DNA of 43,692 bases from NCBI GenBank assembly GCA_005893265.1, contig VBOX01000071.1, positions 1 through 43,692 on the forward strand, given 5' to 3'. Under the pieces are notes generated by a model. The model searched no databases, was not told the origin of the DNA, and was given only the letters and a program-made list of their open reading frames with translations. The stretch is from Candidatus Eiseniibacteriota bacterium (GTDB lineage: Bacteria > Eisenbacteria > RBG-16-71-46 > SZUA-252). Below are positions 7,357 to 15,713 of this stretch, piece after piece; the stretch's first letter is position 1; each line of letters starts with the position of its first letter. Both the position numbers and the translations under genes were made by a program.

Positions 7357-8435
7357 GGATGGTCCCGCCTCAGAACGATCTTCCCCGCCTTCCCGGAGCG
7401 CTGGAGGCTCACAGCCTCCTCGAAGTCGGACCAGCCGAGAACGTGCGTGATCACGGGACTCACGTCGAGCTTGCCGCTCAGGAGCAACGCCTCCATGCGA
7501 TACCACGTATCGAAGATGAGCCTGCCGTTGATTCCCTGCACCAAGGCCCCCCGGAAAATCACTTCCTTGGCTACGTCGATCTCGAGCGGCTTGGATGGAA
7601 TGCCGAGCAGCGAAACGCGCCCGCCGTTCGCGAGCGCTTCGAAGCCGGCGCGGAACGCGTCGGGGTGCCCCGACATCTCGAGCATGCCATCCACGCCTCG
7701 GCCCTGGGTCTTCTCGAGAATGCGCTGTACGATCGCATCCCGCTCGACGTTCAAGACCAGGTCCGCGCCCATTCGCTCGGCGAGTTCCAGCCTCAAGGGA
7801 TTCTTGTCGACCGCCGCGACCCAGGACGCTCCCGATGCCTTGAGCACCCCTACGGCGAAACAGCCGATGGGTCCGCATCCAAAGACCGCGAACCGAAGAC
7901 CGGCGACCGGGCCGGCAAGCGCGGTGTGAACCGCGTTTCCCAAGGGGTCGTGAACCGCCGCGATCTCCTCGGGTATGTCGGGGTGGAGCTTCCACACGTT
8001 CTTTTCGGGCAGGACGACGAAATCAGCGAACGCGCCCTGTCGATCGACACCCAGGATCTCGACCTTTTCGCAGAGATGCTGAAGCCCGCGGCGGCAGGCG
8101 TAGCAGAGACCGCAGTACACGTGGGTTTCCCCCGTGACGCGATCTCCCGGCTTCACGGACTTAACCTCATTCCCGACCCAGTCCACGATCCCGGTGAACT
8201 CGTGGCCGAAAACGAGCGGTGGCTTGATCCGAGAGGCGGCCCAACGGTCCCAGTTCACGATGTGGAGATCGGTGCCGCAGATCGCGAACGCGGTCACGCG
8301 AATGCGGATATCGGCCGGACCGCCGGCGGGTAGCGGAGCCTGAACGCGCCACAGTCCGGGCTCCGGCTTCGTCTTCTCGATGGCCCACATTCGGTCGAGC
8401 GTCACTTGGGTCCGTGTGGCGGTCTCGAGGCTCAC
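7353..8435 (-). CDS. tdh: L-threonine 3-dehydrogenase
   Basis: Zinc-dependent medium-chain dehydrogenase that oxidises L-threonine to 2-amino-3-oxobutyrate with NAD+, feeding Kbl. 360 residues. Seen: catalytic zinc ligands in FAICGTDLHIVNW and VFGHEFTG, the structural zinc cysteines YCGLCYACRRGLQHLC, and a Rossmann segment RFAVFGCGPIGCFAVGVLKA. The GTG at 8435 is preceded by GAGAGGAG with good spacing. The 100 bases upstream hold a promoter and two interleaved inverted repeats, one of which contains this ribosome site. First gene of tdh-kbl-waaF. Confidence 0.93.
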   Translation of the reverse strand: MSLETATRTQVTLDRMWAIEKTKPEPGLWRVQAPLPAGGPADIRIRVTAFAICGTDLHIVNWDRWAASRIKPPLVFGHEFTGIVDWVGNEVKSVKPGDRVTGETHVYCGLCYACRRGLQHLCEKVEILGVDRQGAFADFVVLPEKNVWKLHPDIPEEIAAVHDPLGNAVHTALAGPVAGLRFAVFGCGPIGCFAVGVLKASGASWVAAVDKNPLRLELAERMGADLVLNVERDAIVQRILEKTQGRGVDGMLEMSGHPDAFRAGFEALANGGRVSLLGIPSKPLEIDVAKEVIFRGALVQGINGRLIFDTWYRMEALLLSGKLDVSPVITHVLGWSDFEEAVSLQRSGKAGKIVLRRDHP

Positions 8436-8436
8436 A

Positions 8437-8499
8437 GGGTCACTCCTCTCCCTGAGCGCATGGTGAAAGATCCGGCTGGATTATGGGAGAGGAGTGCCC
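8437..8499. repeat. Inverted repeat covering the tdh ribosome-binding site
   Basis: Arms 8437-8452 and 8485-8499 pair over 15 bp with a single bulged base (12 bp without interruption: CACTCCTCTCCC at 8441-8452 against GGGAGAGGAGTG at 8485-8496). On the minus strand the downstream arm contains the GAGAGGAG ribosome site of tdh. The upstream arm lies between the -35 and -10 boxes proposed here. Confidence 0.8.
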
Positions 8500-8518
8500 G
8501 GAATCAAGCCCTTTCACC
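8462..8518. repeat. Second inverted repeat, interleaved with the first
   Basis: Arms GGTGAAAG (8462-8469) and CTTTCACC (8511-8518), perfect over 8 bp. The order of arms on the minus strand is A, B, A', B' together with the longer repeat, so the two hairpins would compete or form a pseudoknot. Confidence 0.55.
8480..8507 (-). promoter_or_regulatory. Promoter of tdh-kbl-waaF
   Basis: TTGATT (8507-8502), 16-base spacer, CATAAT (8485-8480) on the minus strand. It would give a leader of roughly 38 bases before the tdh GTG. Confidence 0.5.
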
Positions 8519-8535
8519 TCCGGCGCGGAGTCGCG

Positions 8536-9471
8536 CTAGTACCCTCGGGCGCGGTCGATCTGGTTATGGAGCGGCTCCCCAGCGCGGAACCGACGCCAGT
8601 TTTCCGCGAAGTCGCGCGCCAAAGGCGGAATCGTGCTCACCCCCGCGATGTGGGGCGTGATCCAGACATCGTCCCTGCCCCGGAGCGGATGATCCGCCGG
8701 CAGGGGCTCCTCGCGGAAGACATCCAGGATCGCCGTTCGCGGCTTGCCACGGCCGAGCGCGCGGAGCAACGCAGCCTCCTCCACGGTGCCCCCGCGCGAG
8801 ACGTTGATGAACGTGGAGCCTGCCTTCATGGACGCGAAGCGCTCCGCGCTCCAAAACGCCTCGGTCTCGGGGGTGAGCGGGAGAAGGCTCACGACCACGT
8901 CCGCCCAACCGAGAAGGTCGGGGAGATCCCGTGCCCCCTCCTTGACCCCCTCTACAGAGGGCCGCTGGTTCTTCCCCCCGCCGCGCCGGACCCCGGCGAC
9001 GTGCATCTGGAATGCCTTGGCCGTGGCGGCGATCTCGAGACCGATCGCGCCCATGCCGACGACGAGAAGGTTCTTCCCCGCGAGCGACTCCGGCGTCCAA
9101 CGCTTCCAGGTCCGTTCCGCCATCTGCCGCAACGTCTCGTCCACGCGAAGCGCCCGTGCGAGCAGGTAGCCGAAAACATGCTGCGCGATCCGTTGTGGAA
9201 AATCGCCGACCGTGCGCGTGAGGATCACTTCCCCCGTCCACTCCGGACGGAGAAACCAATTCTCCACGCCGGCCCACCCGCTCTGGATCCAGCCGAGCTT
9301 GGGGAGCCGGAGGGGAGATTCCGGAGGAGCCCCGGCGCAGAACCAGACGGTCGACTGCTCGAAACCGCGGGCGTCGAGCCTGCACCACGGGAACGGCTCG
9401 TCGATCTCCTCCTCGATCGCGCGGGCAAGGCCCTCGGGATCGGAGCTCGTGATGAGGACGCGGTCGCTCAC
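8536..9471 (-). CDS. D-2-hydroxyacid dehydrogenase (NAD-dependent)
   Basis: Member of the D-isomer-specific 2-hydroxyacid dehydrogenase family (311 residues), which interconverts 2-oxo acids and D-2-hydroxy acids with NAD(P)H. The NAD-binding motif is GKNLLVVGMGAIGLEIAATA. The catalytic trio is visible: Arg in INVSRGGTVEE, Glu in DVFREEPLPADHPL, His in WITPHIAGVS. The N-terminal substrate domain is short and has the SGWAGVENW segment seen in the GhrA-like branch. Start taken as the GTG at 9471, overlapping the upstream heptosyltransferase stop by GTGA (9468-9471). The frame runs on far upstream, but that is antisense to real genes. Substrate unknown; it ends the long envelope operon, 100 bases before tdh's start region. 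Confidence 0.85.
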   Translation of the reverse strand: MSDRVLITSSDPEGLARAIEEEIDEPFPWCRLDARGFEQSTVWFCAGAPPESPLRLPKLGWIQSGWAGVENWFLRPEWTGEVILTRTVGDFPQRIAQHVFGYLLARALRVDETLRQMAERTWKRWTPESLAGKNLLVVGMGAIGLEIAATAKAFQMHVAGVRRGGGKNQRPSVEGVKEGARDLPDLLGWADVVVSLLPLTPETEAFWSAERFASMKAGSTFINVSRGGTVEEAALLRALGRGKPRTAILDVFREEPLPADHPLRGRDDVWITPHIAGVSTIPPLARDFAENWRRFRAGEPLHNQIDRARGY

Positions 9472-10544
9472 GCGCGCGACACCGCGGTGCTCCTCCCGCC
9501 GTTTGCCCGGTCGAGCACGCCTGCGAGAACCTGAAACGCCCGATCCGGCTCGAGCCGTCGCATGCACGCGTGGTGACCCAGCGGGCAGCGGGACCGTCCG
9601 TGCACGCCGCAGGGACGGCACCCAAGCTCGATCTCCGCAACGTCGTCCAGGGGGCCCTGTCGCGCGAATCCGAATTGGGGCACGGTTCCCCCGAAGACCC
9701 CGACGACCGGGATACCCACGGCGGGCCCTAGGTGGAGCACCGCGGAATCGTTGGACACGACCGCGCGCGCGTGGGCCGCGACGGCGGCAAGCTCGCGAAA
9801 GGGCAGCGTGAGCGCCATCCCCCGCCCCGAGAGGAGCGGCGCAAGCTCGGCCGCCGCCCGCTCTCCCGGTGATACGGCATAAAGCGACGTCAAGCCGCGC
9901 TCCCGCTCGATCCGATCCGCGAGCGCCACGAAATGGCTTGCGGGCCATCGCTTGGTTTCCCACCGCGCCCCCACTCCCATCAGGACGAATCCGCCCGGGA
10001 GCGCGCCCCCCGCCTTCGCGGCTCCACGCTCGAGCTCCCGATCCGAAAGCGCGCGGCGAAGCCACGGATCCGATGCGCCCGCCGGGTCGAGACCGCAGAG
10101 CCCGCGATACGTCCGAAGGAGCGGCGGAACCGGGGCGGGCCTGAGCCAGCGCGCGTACACCATGAGCCGCCGTCGGAGGGCGTACTTCGGAGGCAGTCGA
10201 TGCTTTACATTGGGAAAGCCCGCCAGGATTCGGGAAGAGCGCCAATTCTGATGGAGATCGAGAATCTCCTCGACGCCGTCCCCGCGCATGGCCTGGATCA
10301 TATCGCGGAGCGATCCCGAGACGCACGACGTCGCCGACGGCTGTGCGCCGTGGCGCTCGCGGACCGCATAGACACGATCCACGTGCGGATGTCCGCGGAG
10401 GAGGTCCGCGTATCGCTCCTTGGTCACGAAGAGGACGCGGCGGCTGGAATCCTCCTCCTTCAAGTATCCGGGAACATGCGCGGCGAGGAGCACGTCGCCC
10501 AGCGAGGAGAACCGGACGACCGCCGCGGCGCGGCGGTGGGGCAC
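9468..10544 (-). CDS. Glycosyltransferase family 9 (heptosyltransferase)
   Basis: 358 residues with the two-Rossmann GT9 layout: AAVVRFSSLGDVLLAAHVPG at the N-terminus (compare the 'R.s.lGD.l...p' motif of RfaC/RfaF) and ARAVVSNDSAVLHLGPAVGI in the C-terminal half. A short Cys cluster (CRPCGVHGRSRCPLGHHAC) mirrors that of the other GT9 gene at 5120. It should add a heptose or related sugar to LPS core on the cytoplasmic side. The GTG at 10544 lies 3 bases past the exporter stop, and the gene overlaps the dehydrogenase by 4 bases. Which core position it serves cannot be decided. Confidence 0.83.
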   Translation of the reverse strand: MPHRRAAAVVRFSSLGDVLLAAHVPGYLKEEDSSRRVLFVTKERYADLLRGHPHVDRVYAVRERHGAQPSATSCVSGSLRDMIQAMRGDGVEEILDLHQNWRSSRILAGFPNVKHRLPPKYALRRRLMVYARWLRPAPVPPLLRTYRGLCGLDPAGASDPWLRRALSDRELERGAAKAGGALPGGFVLMGVGARWETKRWPASHFVALADRIERERGLTSLYAVSPGERAAAELAPLLSGRGMALTLPFRELAAVAAHARAVVSNDSAVLHLGPAVGIPVVGVFGGTVPQFGFARQGPLDDVAEIELGCRPCGVHGRSRCPLGHHACMRRLEPDRAFQVLAGVLDRANGGRSTAVSRA

Positions 10545-10547
10545 GCG

Positions 10548-12254
10548 CTAACCCGCCTGGTCCGCTGCGAGCGCGCCAGGAAGGGGGGTGAGAGCGCCCA
10601 ACGCCTCGCTCTCGGCCAGCCGGAACTGCAGGCGGTGCAGCTTCTGATAGAGGCCGGGGCGCCTCACCAGCTCTGTGTGGGTTCCGGTCTCTACGATCCG
10701 CCCCTGGTCCAGGACGAGGATTCGATCCGCGCGCTGGATGGTCGAGAGGCGGTGCGCGATGACGAAGACGGTGCGTCCCTGGAAGAGGACCTCGAGAGCT
10801 TCCTGAACCAGAAGCTCCGATTCGGAGTCCAGATTCGAGGTTGCTTCGTCGAGAAGGAGGAGCGCGGGATCCTTGAAGATCGCGCGCGCGATCGCGATCC
10901 GCTGGCGCTCTCCCCCCGAAAGGCGCAGCCCTCGATCGCCGACCTTCGTGCCGTACCCCGCCGTCATCTCGCGGATGAAGTGATCGGCGTTCGCCGCGAG
11001 CGCGGCGCGGCGGACCGCCTCCGGATCCGCGTCGACCACGCCGTAGGCGATATTGCGCTCCACCGTGTCGTTGAACAGCAAAGGGTCCTGCGTGACGATG
11101 CCCATCATCCGACGGAGGGATCCCACGTCGTAGTCCGTCAGCTCGTGACCGTCGAGGAGGATTCGACCCTCCGTGGGATCGTAGAAACGCGCGACGAGGT
11201 CCACCAGGGTCGATTTGCCGGCGCCGCTGGGCCCGACGAGCGCCACCACCTCCCCGGCCTCGACCGAGAAGGACACGTCGCGCAGTACCTCGGGCCCATT
11301 CCCATAGCGGAAGCAAACCCGGTCGAATTCGATCCCGTGCTGGATGGTCGACACGGGGCGGGCGCCGGGGCGGCTCACGATGGCCGGCTTGGTGTCGAGA
11401 ATCCGAAATATGCGAACCGCGGCCGCGAGCCCCTCTTGGAGCGTCGCGTTCACGTTGCTGAGCGACTTCAGCGGGCTCATCAGCTGGAGCATCGCAAAGA
11501 GGAAAATGAAGAACTGCTGCGGCTCGAGCGCGTGCTGGAACAGGATCTCGTGTCCCCCGTACCAGAGAACGCAGGTTGCGGCGACCACCCCGAGGTATTC
11601 CGAAACCGGGCCCGCCATCGCCCCGAGCCGCCGCTGCTTGACGAACGCCCGAAAGTAGTCACGCGCGGCATCGGCGAACCGGCGTTTTTCGAACTCCTCC
11701 ATCGAGAACGCCTTGACCACCCGGATCCCGGTCAGCGTCTCGGCCAGGATCGAGTTCAGGTCCGCCATCCTCTCCTGTGTGATCGTGCTCCGTTTCCGAA
11801 GCTTTTTCCCGAGCCAGACGATGAGGAACAGGGAAGGCGGAATCACGATGAGGGAGAGCAGCGCAAGTCGCCACGAGGTCCAGAAGATCCAGAACATACA
11901 GACAAGGAGAAGAAGCGCGCTCTTGATCAGATTGCTGAATCCGGCGGCGAGCGCACCGCGCACGAGGGCAATGTCATTCGTGAGGCGGGAGAGAAGCCCA
12001 CCGGTGCGTCGCGTGTGGAAGAACGAGAGCGACAGATCGTGCAGATGGGCATAGAGCTGATTTCGCAGATCGCGCACCACCGCCTGCTCCACCCAGACCG
12101 TCAGCACGCTCTGCAGGTAATCGAAGAGGTTTTTGAGCAAGAACACCACCAGGAGCGCCAGGCAGATCCGTGTCAGGGAGCGAAGCGGATCCCCAGTCAA
12201 AAAGAAATGCTCGAACCAGGTACGAAGCGACTGCTTCCACGCCGTGAGGCGCAA
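10548..12254 (-). CDS. msbA: MsbA-like lipid A/lipid ABC exporter, TM2 to nucleotide-binding domain (frame-broken)
   Basis: Half-transporter with fused membrane and ATPase domains, of the MsbA family that flips lipid A-core across the inner membrane. Readable here: membrane helices 2-6 (for example LALLVVFLLKNLFDYLQ, LIKSALLLLVCMFWIFW, LALLSLIVIPPSLFLIVWLG), then the ATPase with Walker A GPSGAGKST, signature LSGGERQRIAIARA, Walker B LLLLDEATSNLDSE and switch His in VIAHRLST. Helix 1 is missing from this frame and lies in another frame at 12262-12492. The TTG at 12254 is only where this frame first offers a start; the true gene begins at 12492. Its place among lpx, waaA and heptosyltransferase genes supports lipid A export. 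Confidence 0.82.
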   Translation of the reverse strand: MRLTAWKQSLRTWFEHFFLTGDPLRSLTRICLALLVVFLLKNLFDYLQSVLTVWVEQAVVRDLRNQLYAHLHDLSLSFFHTRRTGGLLSRLTNDIALVRGALAAGFSNLIKSALLLLVCMFWIFWTSWRLALLSLIVIPPSLFLIVWLGKKLRKRSTITQERMADLNSILAETLTGIRVVKAFSMEEFEKRRFADAARDYFRAFVKQRRLGAMAGPVSEYLGVVAATCVLWYGGHEILFQHALEPQQFFIFLFAMLQLMSPLKSLSNVNATLQEGLAAAVRIFRILDTKPAIVSRPGARPVSTIQHGIEFDRVCFRYGNGPEVLRDVSFSVEAGEVVALVGPSGAGKSTLVDLVARFYDPTEGRILLDGHELTDYDVGSLRRMMGIVTQDPLLFNDTVERNIAYGVVDADPEAVRRAALAANADHFIREMTAGYGTKVGDRGLRLSGGERQRIAIARAIFKDPALLLLDEATSNLDSESELLVQEALEVLFQGRTVFVIAHRLSTIQRADRILVLDQGRIVETGTHTELVRRPGLYQKLHRLQFRLAESEALGALTPLPGALAADQAG

Positions 12255-12261
12255 GGCAAGG

Positions 12262-12492
12262 CCGCTCCGCGTCCGTTCCAGCGACCGGCGCCGCGTCCGA
12301 GGTCCCTGGGCTCACGGTCGCGGAGGGGACGGAACGTGGCGTGAAGAGAATCTTCACGAAAGGGGAGATCATGCCGATTGTAACGCCGCTCGAGAACGCG
12401 AAGCCCGCCATGAGGAGCGCCGTGAGGATCAGCCTGCCGCGATACGGCCTCAGGTAGCGGAGCAGGCGAATCGAGGTGGTTTCGGAATTCAT
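12262..12492 (-). CDS. msbA: MsbA-like exporter, N-terminal part with TM1
   Basis: From ATG 12492: RLLRYLRPYRGRLILTALLM followed by FAFSSGVTIGMISPFVKIL, the typical first helix of MsbA-type exporters, then a Pro/Ala/Ser-rich loop. The frame drifts to nonsense near 12262, while the continuation (LRLTAWKQSLRTWFEHF) is in the frame of the downstream entry. The offset is one extra base or two missing (mod 3). The break sits between a TGA of the second frame near 12313 and 12254. Confidence 0.7.
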
Positions 12493-12516
12493 GGGCGGGC
12501 CGGGGTGGCGCGCATC

Positions 12517-12918
12517 CTACGCTGCGGGATCGGTTGGATCCGACCCAATCCGATCCAGCCAGTCGAAGTTGCGCACGAACGCTTCGTTGAAGTCGTAACC
12601 GCGGGCGAAATCGCTCAGCTTGTCCTTCTCGGTTTTGCCCAGGAGACCCTCGTCCACCAACTGGAAGACAATGGCGCCGAAATCTTCCGTCCGCATGATG
12701 CCCCACTGCTCGAAGACCGTCTTGGCCATCGGACCGAACCGCTCCAGCGCGAGGCGCCGGATCCCTTCCAGAAGCTCCTCGCCCGAGACGTGGCGGATTT
12801 CTCCCAGGGTCTGGACGGTGAAGTGAACCGCGTCAAGCGTGAACCGATACGCGTTGGCGCGGTAGCGCCCGTGCTTGTGCTCCAGATCCAGAAGCGCGCT
12901 CTCAAGATCGGCCGCCAT
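12517..12918 (-). CDS. Minf_1886-family conserved protein
   Basis: 133 residues from ATG 12918, which sits one base after the nadB stop; a longer upstream frame overlaps nadB and is less likely. It resembles the small family described from Planctomycetes and Verrucomicrobia under the name Minf_1886: RYRANAYRFTLDAVHFTV, then RHVSGEELLEGIRRLALE, FGPMAKTVFEQWGI and TEDFGAIVFQLVDEGLL. All are recalled family features, not a database hit. No enzymatic motif or membrane segment is seen; likely a soluble cytoplasmic protein. Function unknown. Tight coupling to nadB and 24 bases to msbA place it in the envelope operon. Confidence 0.8.
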   Translation of the reverse strand: MAADLESALLDLEHKHGRYRANAYRFTLDAVHFTVQTLGEIRHVSGEELLEGIRRLALERFGPMAKTVFEQWGIMRTEDFGAIVFQLVDEGLLGKTEKDKLSDFARGYDFNEAFVRNFDWLDRIGSDPTDPAA

Positions 12919-12919
12919 A

Positions 12920-14554
12920 TCAACGCACGTCCCGACGGGTGAGCATGGTGTCGTTTCGAAATCGCTCGAGGGGCTTGTGATGGTCGACATTGTAATGCAG
13001 CCCCCGGCTTTCCTTGCGCCTCAGCGCGCAGGCCACCATGAGGTCGGCGACGAGCCCGATGTTCCTAAGCTCGACCAGGTCGCTGTCGAGCCGGTAGCGC
13101 CAGTAGTCCCGCTCGATCTGGTCGCGCAGGACGCCGACCATCGTGGCCGCGCGCATCAGCCGTTCGTCGCTCCGGACGATGCCCATATAGTCCCATAGCA
13201 CCCGGCGAAGCGCATCCCAATTATGGTCGAATATCACCTGCTCTTTCGGAGCGATGGCGCCGTTCGTGCGCCAGGCGGGGAGCTTGGGCGGCCGGGCCCG
13301 CCCCTCCTCCAGCAGCTGTTCCAAAACGGCGCGTCCCGCTCGCCGCGCGAACACAAGCGCTTCGAGCAGCGAGTTCGAGGCAAGCCGGTTCGCGCCGTGA
13401 ACCCCGGTGCACGCGACCTCCCCGCACGCGTACAGCGCCGGGATCGCGGTGCGTCCGTCCAAATCGGTCACGACGCCCCCGCAGATGTAATGCGCCGCGG
13501 GAACGACCGGGATGGGCTCGTGGAAGACGTCGTACCCGAAGGCACGCACGCGGCTCGTGATGTTCGGAAACCGCTTCTCGAGGAGCCGTCTCCCCAGACG
13601 CGCCATGTCGAGCAGGACGAACTTGTCGCCTCGGCGCTTCATCTCGGCGTCGATCGCCCGCGCCACGATATCGCGCGGAGCCAGGTCACGGAGCCGATGA
13701 TAGCGATGCATGAAGGGCTTACCGTCCGTGGTGAGAAGTCGCGCCCCTTCGCCGCGGACCGCCTCGGAGATCAAGAACGATTTGGCCTCCGGGTGGAAGA
13801 GGCACGTGGGGTGGAACTGAATGAACTCGAGGTTCGCGACCGGAGCCCCCGCCCGAAAGGCCGCCGCCAAACCATCTCCCGTCGCGATGTCGGGATTCGT
13901 GGTGTAGAGGTACGCCTTCCCCGCGCCTCCGGTCGCGAGCACCGTGCAGCGCGCGGCGCACGCGCGGATTTTCCCGGTGGCCCGATGAAGCACGTAGGCC
14001 CCCCACACGCGGTCCCGCGCGGCCGGGACCTTTTTCCCCGTCAGGTGCTTCGATTCGAGAATCAGGTCGACCATGATGTGATCCTCGAGAATCGAAATCT
14101 TAGGGTGCTTTTGCGCGAGACGCAGGAGTGTCGTTTCAATCGCGCGCCCGGTGCGGTCCTTCGCGTGCACGATGCGCCGGCGCGAGTGCCCGCCTTCCCG
14201 GCCGAGAGCGAGCGTGCCCGGGGCTTTCGGATCGCGATCGAATCGGACTCCGAGCGAGACCAAGTGCGCGATCTCCCCCGAGCCCTCCTCGACGACCACC
14301 CGAACCGATTCCGGATCGCAGAGCCCGGCCCCGCAAATGAGCGTGTCCCGCTCGTGGAGGTCGGGTCGATCGTCCTCTCCAAGCACGGCCGCGATGCCGC
14401 CTTGCGCGTAGTTCGTGTTGGATTCGTGCCCCTCACGCTTCGTGACGATGAGCACGCGCGCGAAACGTGCCGCGTGAAGGGCGACGGAGAGCCCCGCGAT
14501 CCCGCTCCCGACCACCAGGACGTCGCTTTCCAGCTCGTTGGACGATCGCCTCAT
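12920..14554 (-). CDS. nadB: L-aspartate oxidase
   Basis: Flavoenzyme oxidising L-aspartate to iminoaspartate, the first step of de novo NAD synthesis (substrate for NadA quinolinate synthase, not present in this window). 544 residues, usual length. FAD-binding dinucleotide motif DVLVVGSGIAGLSVALHAA at the start, the NYAQGGIAAVLG motif near residue 48, HPTCLFHP in the substrate domain, and GEVACTGVHGANRLASNSLL near residue 370, which are signatures of NadB within the fumarate reductase/succinate dehydrogenase flavoprotein family. C-terminal helical domain present. Sits 28 bases past lpxK. Intact. Confidence 0.93.
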   Translation of the reverse strand: MRRSSNELESDVLVVGSGIAGLSVALHAARFARVLIVTKREGHESNTNYAQGGIAAVLGEDDRPDLHERDTLICGAGLCDPESVRVVVEEGSGEIAHLVSLGVRFDRDPKAPGTLALGREGGHSRRRIVHAKDRTGRAIETTLLRLAQKHPKISILEDHIMVDLILESKHLTGKKVPAARDRVWGAYVLHRATGKIRACAARCTVLATGGAGKAYLYTTNPDIATGDGLAAAFRAGAPVANLEFIQFHPTCLFHPEAKSFLISEAVRGEGARLLTTDGKPFMHRYHRLRDLAPRDIVARAIDAEMKRRGDKFVLLDMARLGRRLLEKRFPNITSRVRAFGYDVFHEPIPVVPAAHYICGGVVTDLDGRTAIPALYACGEVACTGVHGANRLASNSLLEALVFARRAGRAVLEQLLEEGRARPPKLPAWRTNGAIAPKEQVIFDHNWDALRRVLWDYMGIVRSDERLMRAATMVGVLRDQIERDYWRYRLDSDLVELRNIGLVADLMVACALRRKESRGLHYNVDHHKPLERFRNDTMLTRRDVR

Positions 14555-14582
14555 CGCTCGCTCGCTAGGGGAACCATGGAGC

Positions 14583-15713
14583 TTAAACGATCCGTGCGAC
14601 CCTCGCTACCGCGGCGCGGAGCGGACCGAGCGCATCCTCGACGGGATCCAGCGGACCGATTGTGGTCCGAATGACGCGCACGGGCAAATCGACGCGAAGC
14701 TCGGGCGGCCAGCGAGGCTCGTCTTTCTCCGTGATCCAAATCTCCTCCGCACCCTCGCGGTGCGCGCGCCCGGCCGATGCCGTGAGCGAGGCTCGGGTCC
14801 AGCGGGCGTGATCGGGATAGACCGCGTGGAGGCGAACGTCCGCCCCCGCGGCGCGAACAAAGCGCTCCAGCCGGCTGGGCGCGCCGATTCCGGAGACGAG
14901 TGCGATCGGTGCTCCAGGTCGCAGGCGCTCCCCCGCCGCGGGTTCGCCGACCGGCGTGAGGCACCGAAGGACGCGGGTAAACCGAAGCGAGGGAACCCCG
15001 GGCGCGAGCCGGGCGGCCCATGCCAAGGTCGCGTCCGGAACCTGATCGTGCGGGTCCTCGAGCAGGAAAACGATCCGAGAGGCTTCGCGGAGCGTCGAGG
15101 GGGGCCGCCGGAGCGGTCCCGCCGGCAGAAGCTCGCCGTTCCCGGCGGGAAGCCGCGGGTCTAGGACCACCCAAAGCTCGTCCCAACATAGCCGGTCCTG
15201 CTCCCAGCCGTCGTCCAGGACCAGAACGCTGGCGCCATAGCCGCTACGGAGCGCGCGGGCCGCCCTCAAGCGGTCCGGGTCCGTGGCTACGACCGCCTTC
15301 CGGGGCAGCGCCAAGCGGTGCGCGATCGCTTCATCGCCGTAACGTCCCGTGGACTGCAAGAGTGGGTACCCCGCGAAATCGGGCACGACGCCTCCCTGGC
15401 GGGACGGGGTCCCCGCGCCGTGGCCGCGCAAGATGATCGCCGCGCCCGCGCCGGCTTCTGTCGCCTCGAGGGCGAGCCACCGGGCGAGGCTGCTCTTGCC
15501 CGCGCCCCCCACCGTCACGTTGCCGAGCGCCATCACATGGCACCCCTCCAGCTTTCGGCGCCGGGCGGCCGCACGTCGGCGCGAGAAGGCTGAGCCCCAT
15601 GCGTAGCCGAGGGAAAGCGGGAGGAGCACCTTGGTCCACGGCAAGGCGGCGGGTTCCCCCGACCACGACCGCTCGAAGAGCCCCGCGATCCCTCTCATGA
15701 CGTCGCGCCTCAA
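14583..15713 (-). CDS. lpxK: Tetraacyldisaccharide 4'-kinase
   Basis: Phosphorylates the 4' position of the lipid A disaccharide at the inner-membrane face. 376 residues with a membrane-proximal N-terminus and the LpxK P-loop GNVTVGGAGKSSLARWLA, then the segment SVLVLDDGWEQDRL, which corresponds to the family's DDGfQh motif. Start: a TTG at 15713 overlapping the waaA stop (TTGA) or the ATG at 15698, which begins MRGIAGLFERSW; the second is an equally good choice. Part of lpxB-waaA-lpxK, with all three overlapping. Confidence 0.9.
   Translation of the reverse strand: MRRDVMRGIAGLFERSWSGEPAALPWTKVLLPLSLGYAWGSAFSRRRAAARRRKLEGCHVMALGNVTVGGAGKSSLARWLALEATEAGAGAAIILRGHGAGTPSRQGGVVPDFAGYPLLQSTGRYGDEAIAHRLALPRKAVVATDPDRLRAARALRSGYGASVLVLDDGWEQDRLCWDELWVVLDPRLPAGNGELLPAGPLRRPPSTLREASRIVFLLEDPHDQVPDATLAWAARLAPGVPSLRFTRVLRCLTPVGEPAAGERLRPGAPIALVSGIGAPSRLERFVRAAGADVRLHAVYPDHARWTRASLTASAGRAHREGAEEIWITEKDEPRWPPELRVDLPVRVIRTTIGPLDPVEDALGPLRAAVARVARIV

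Noticed and set aside
6157-7995. A long N-terminal extension of Kbl
   Set aside because: The extra codons overlap tdh in another frame and are Arg/Gly-rich noise; the GTG at 7356 fits the protein family.
9933-12344. An 803-codon plus-strand open frame
   Set aside because: Antisense to the heptosyltransferase and the MsbA-like gene; no recognisable domain.
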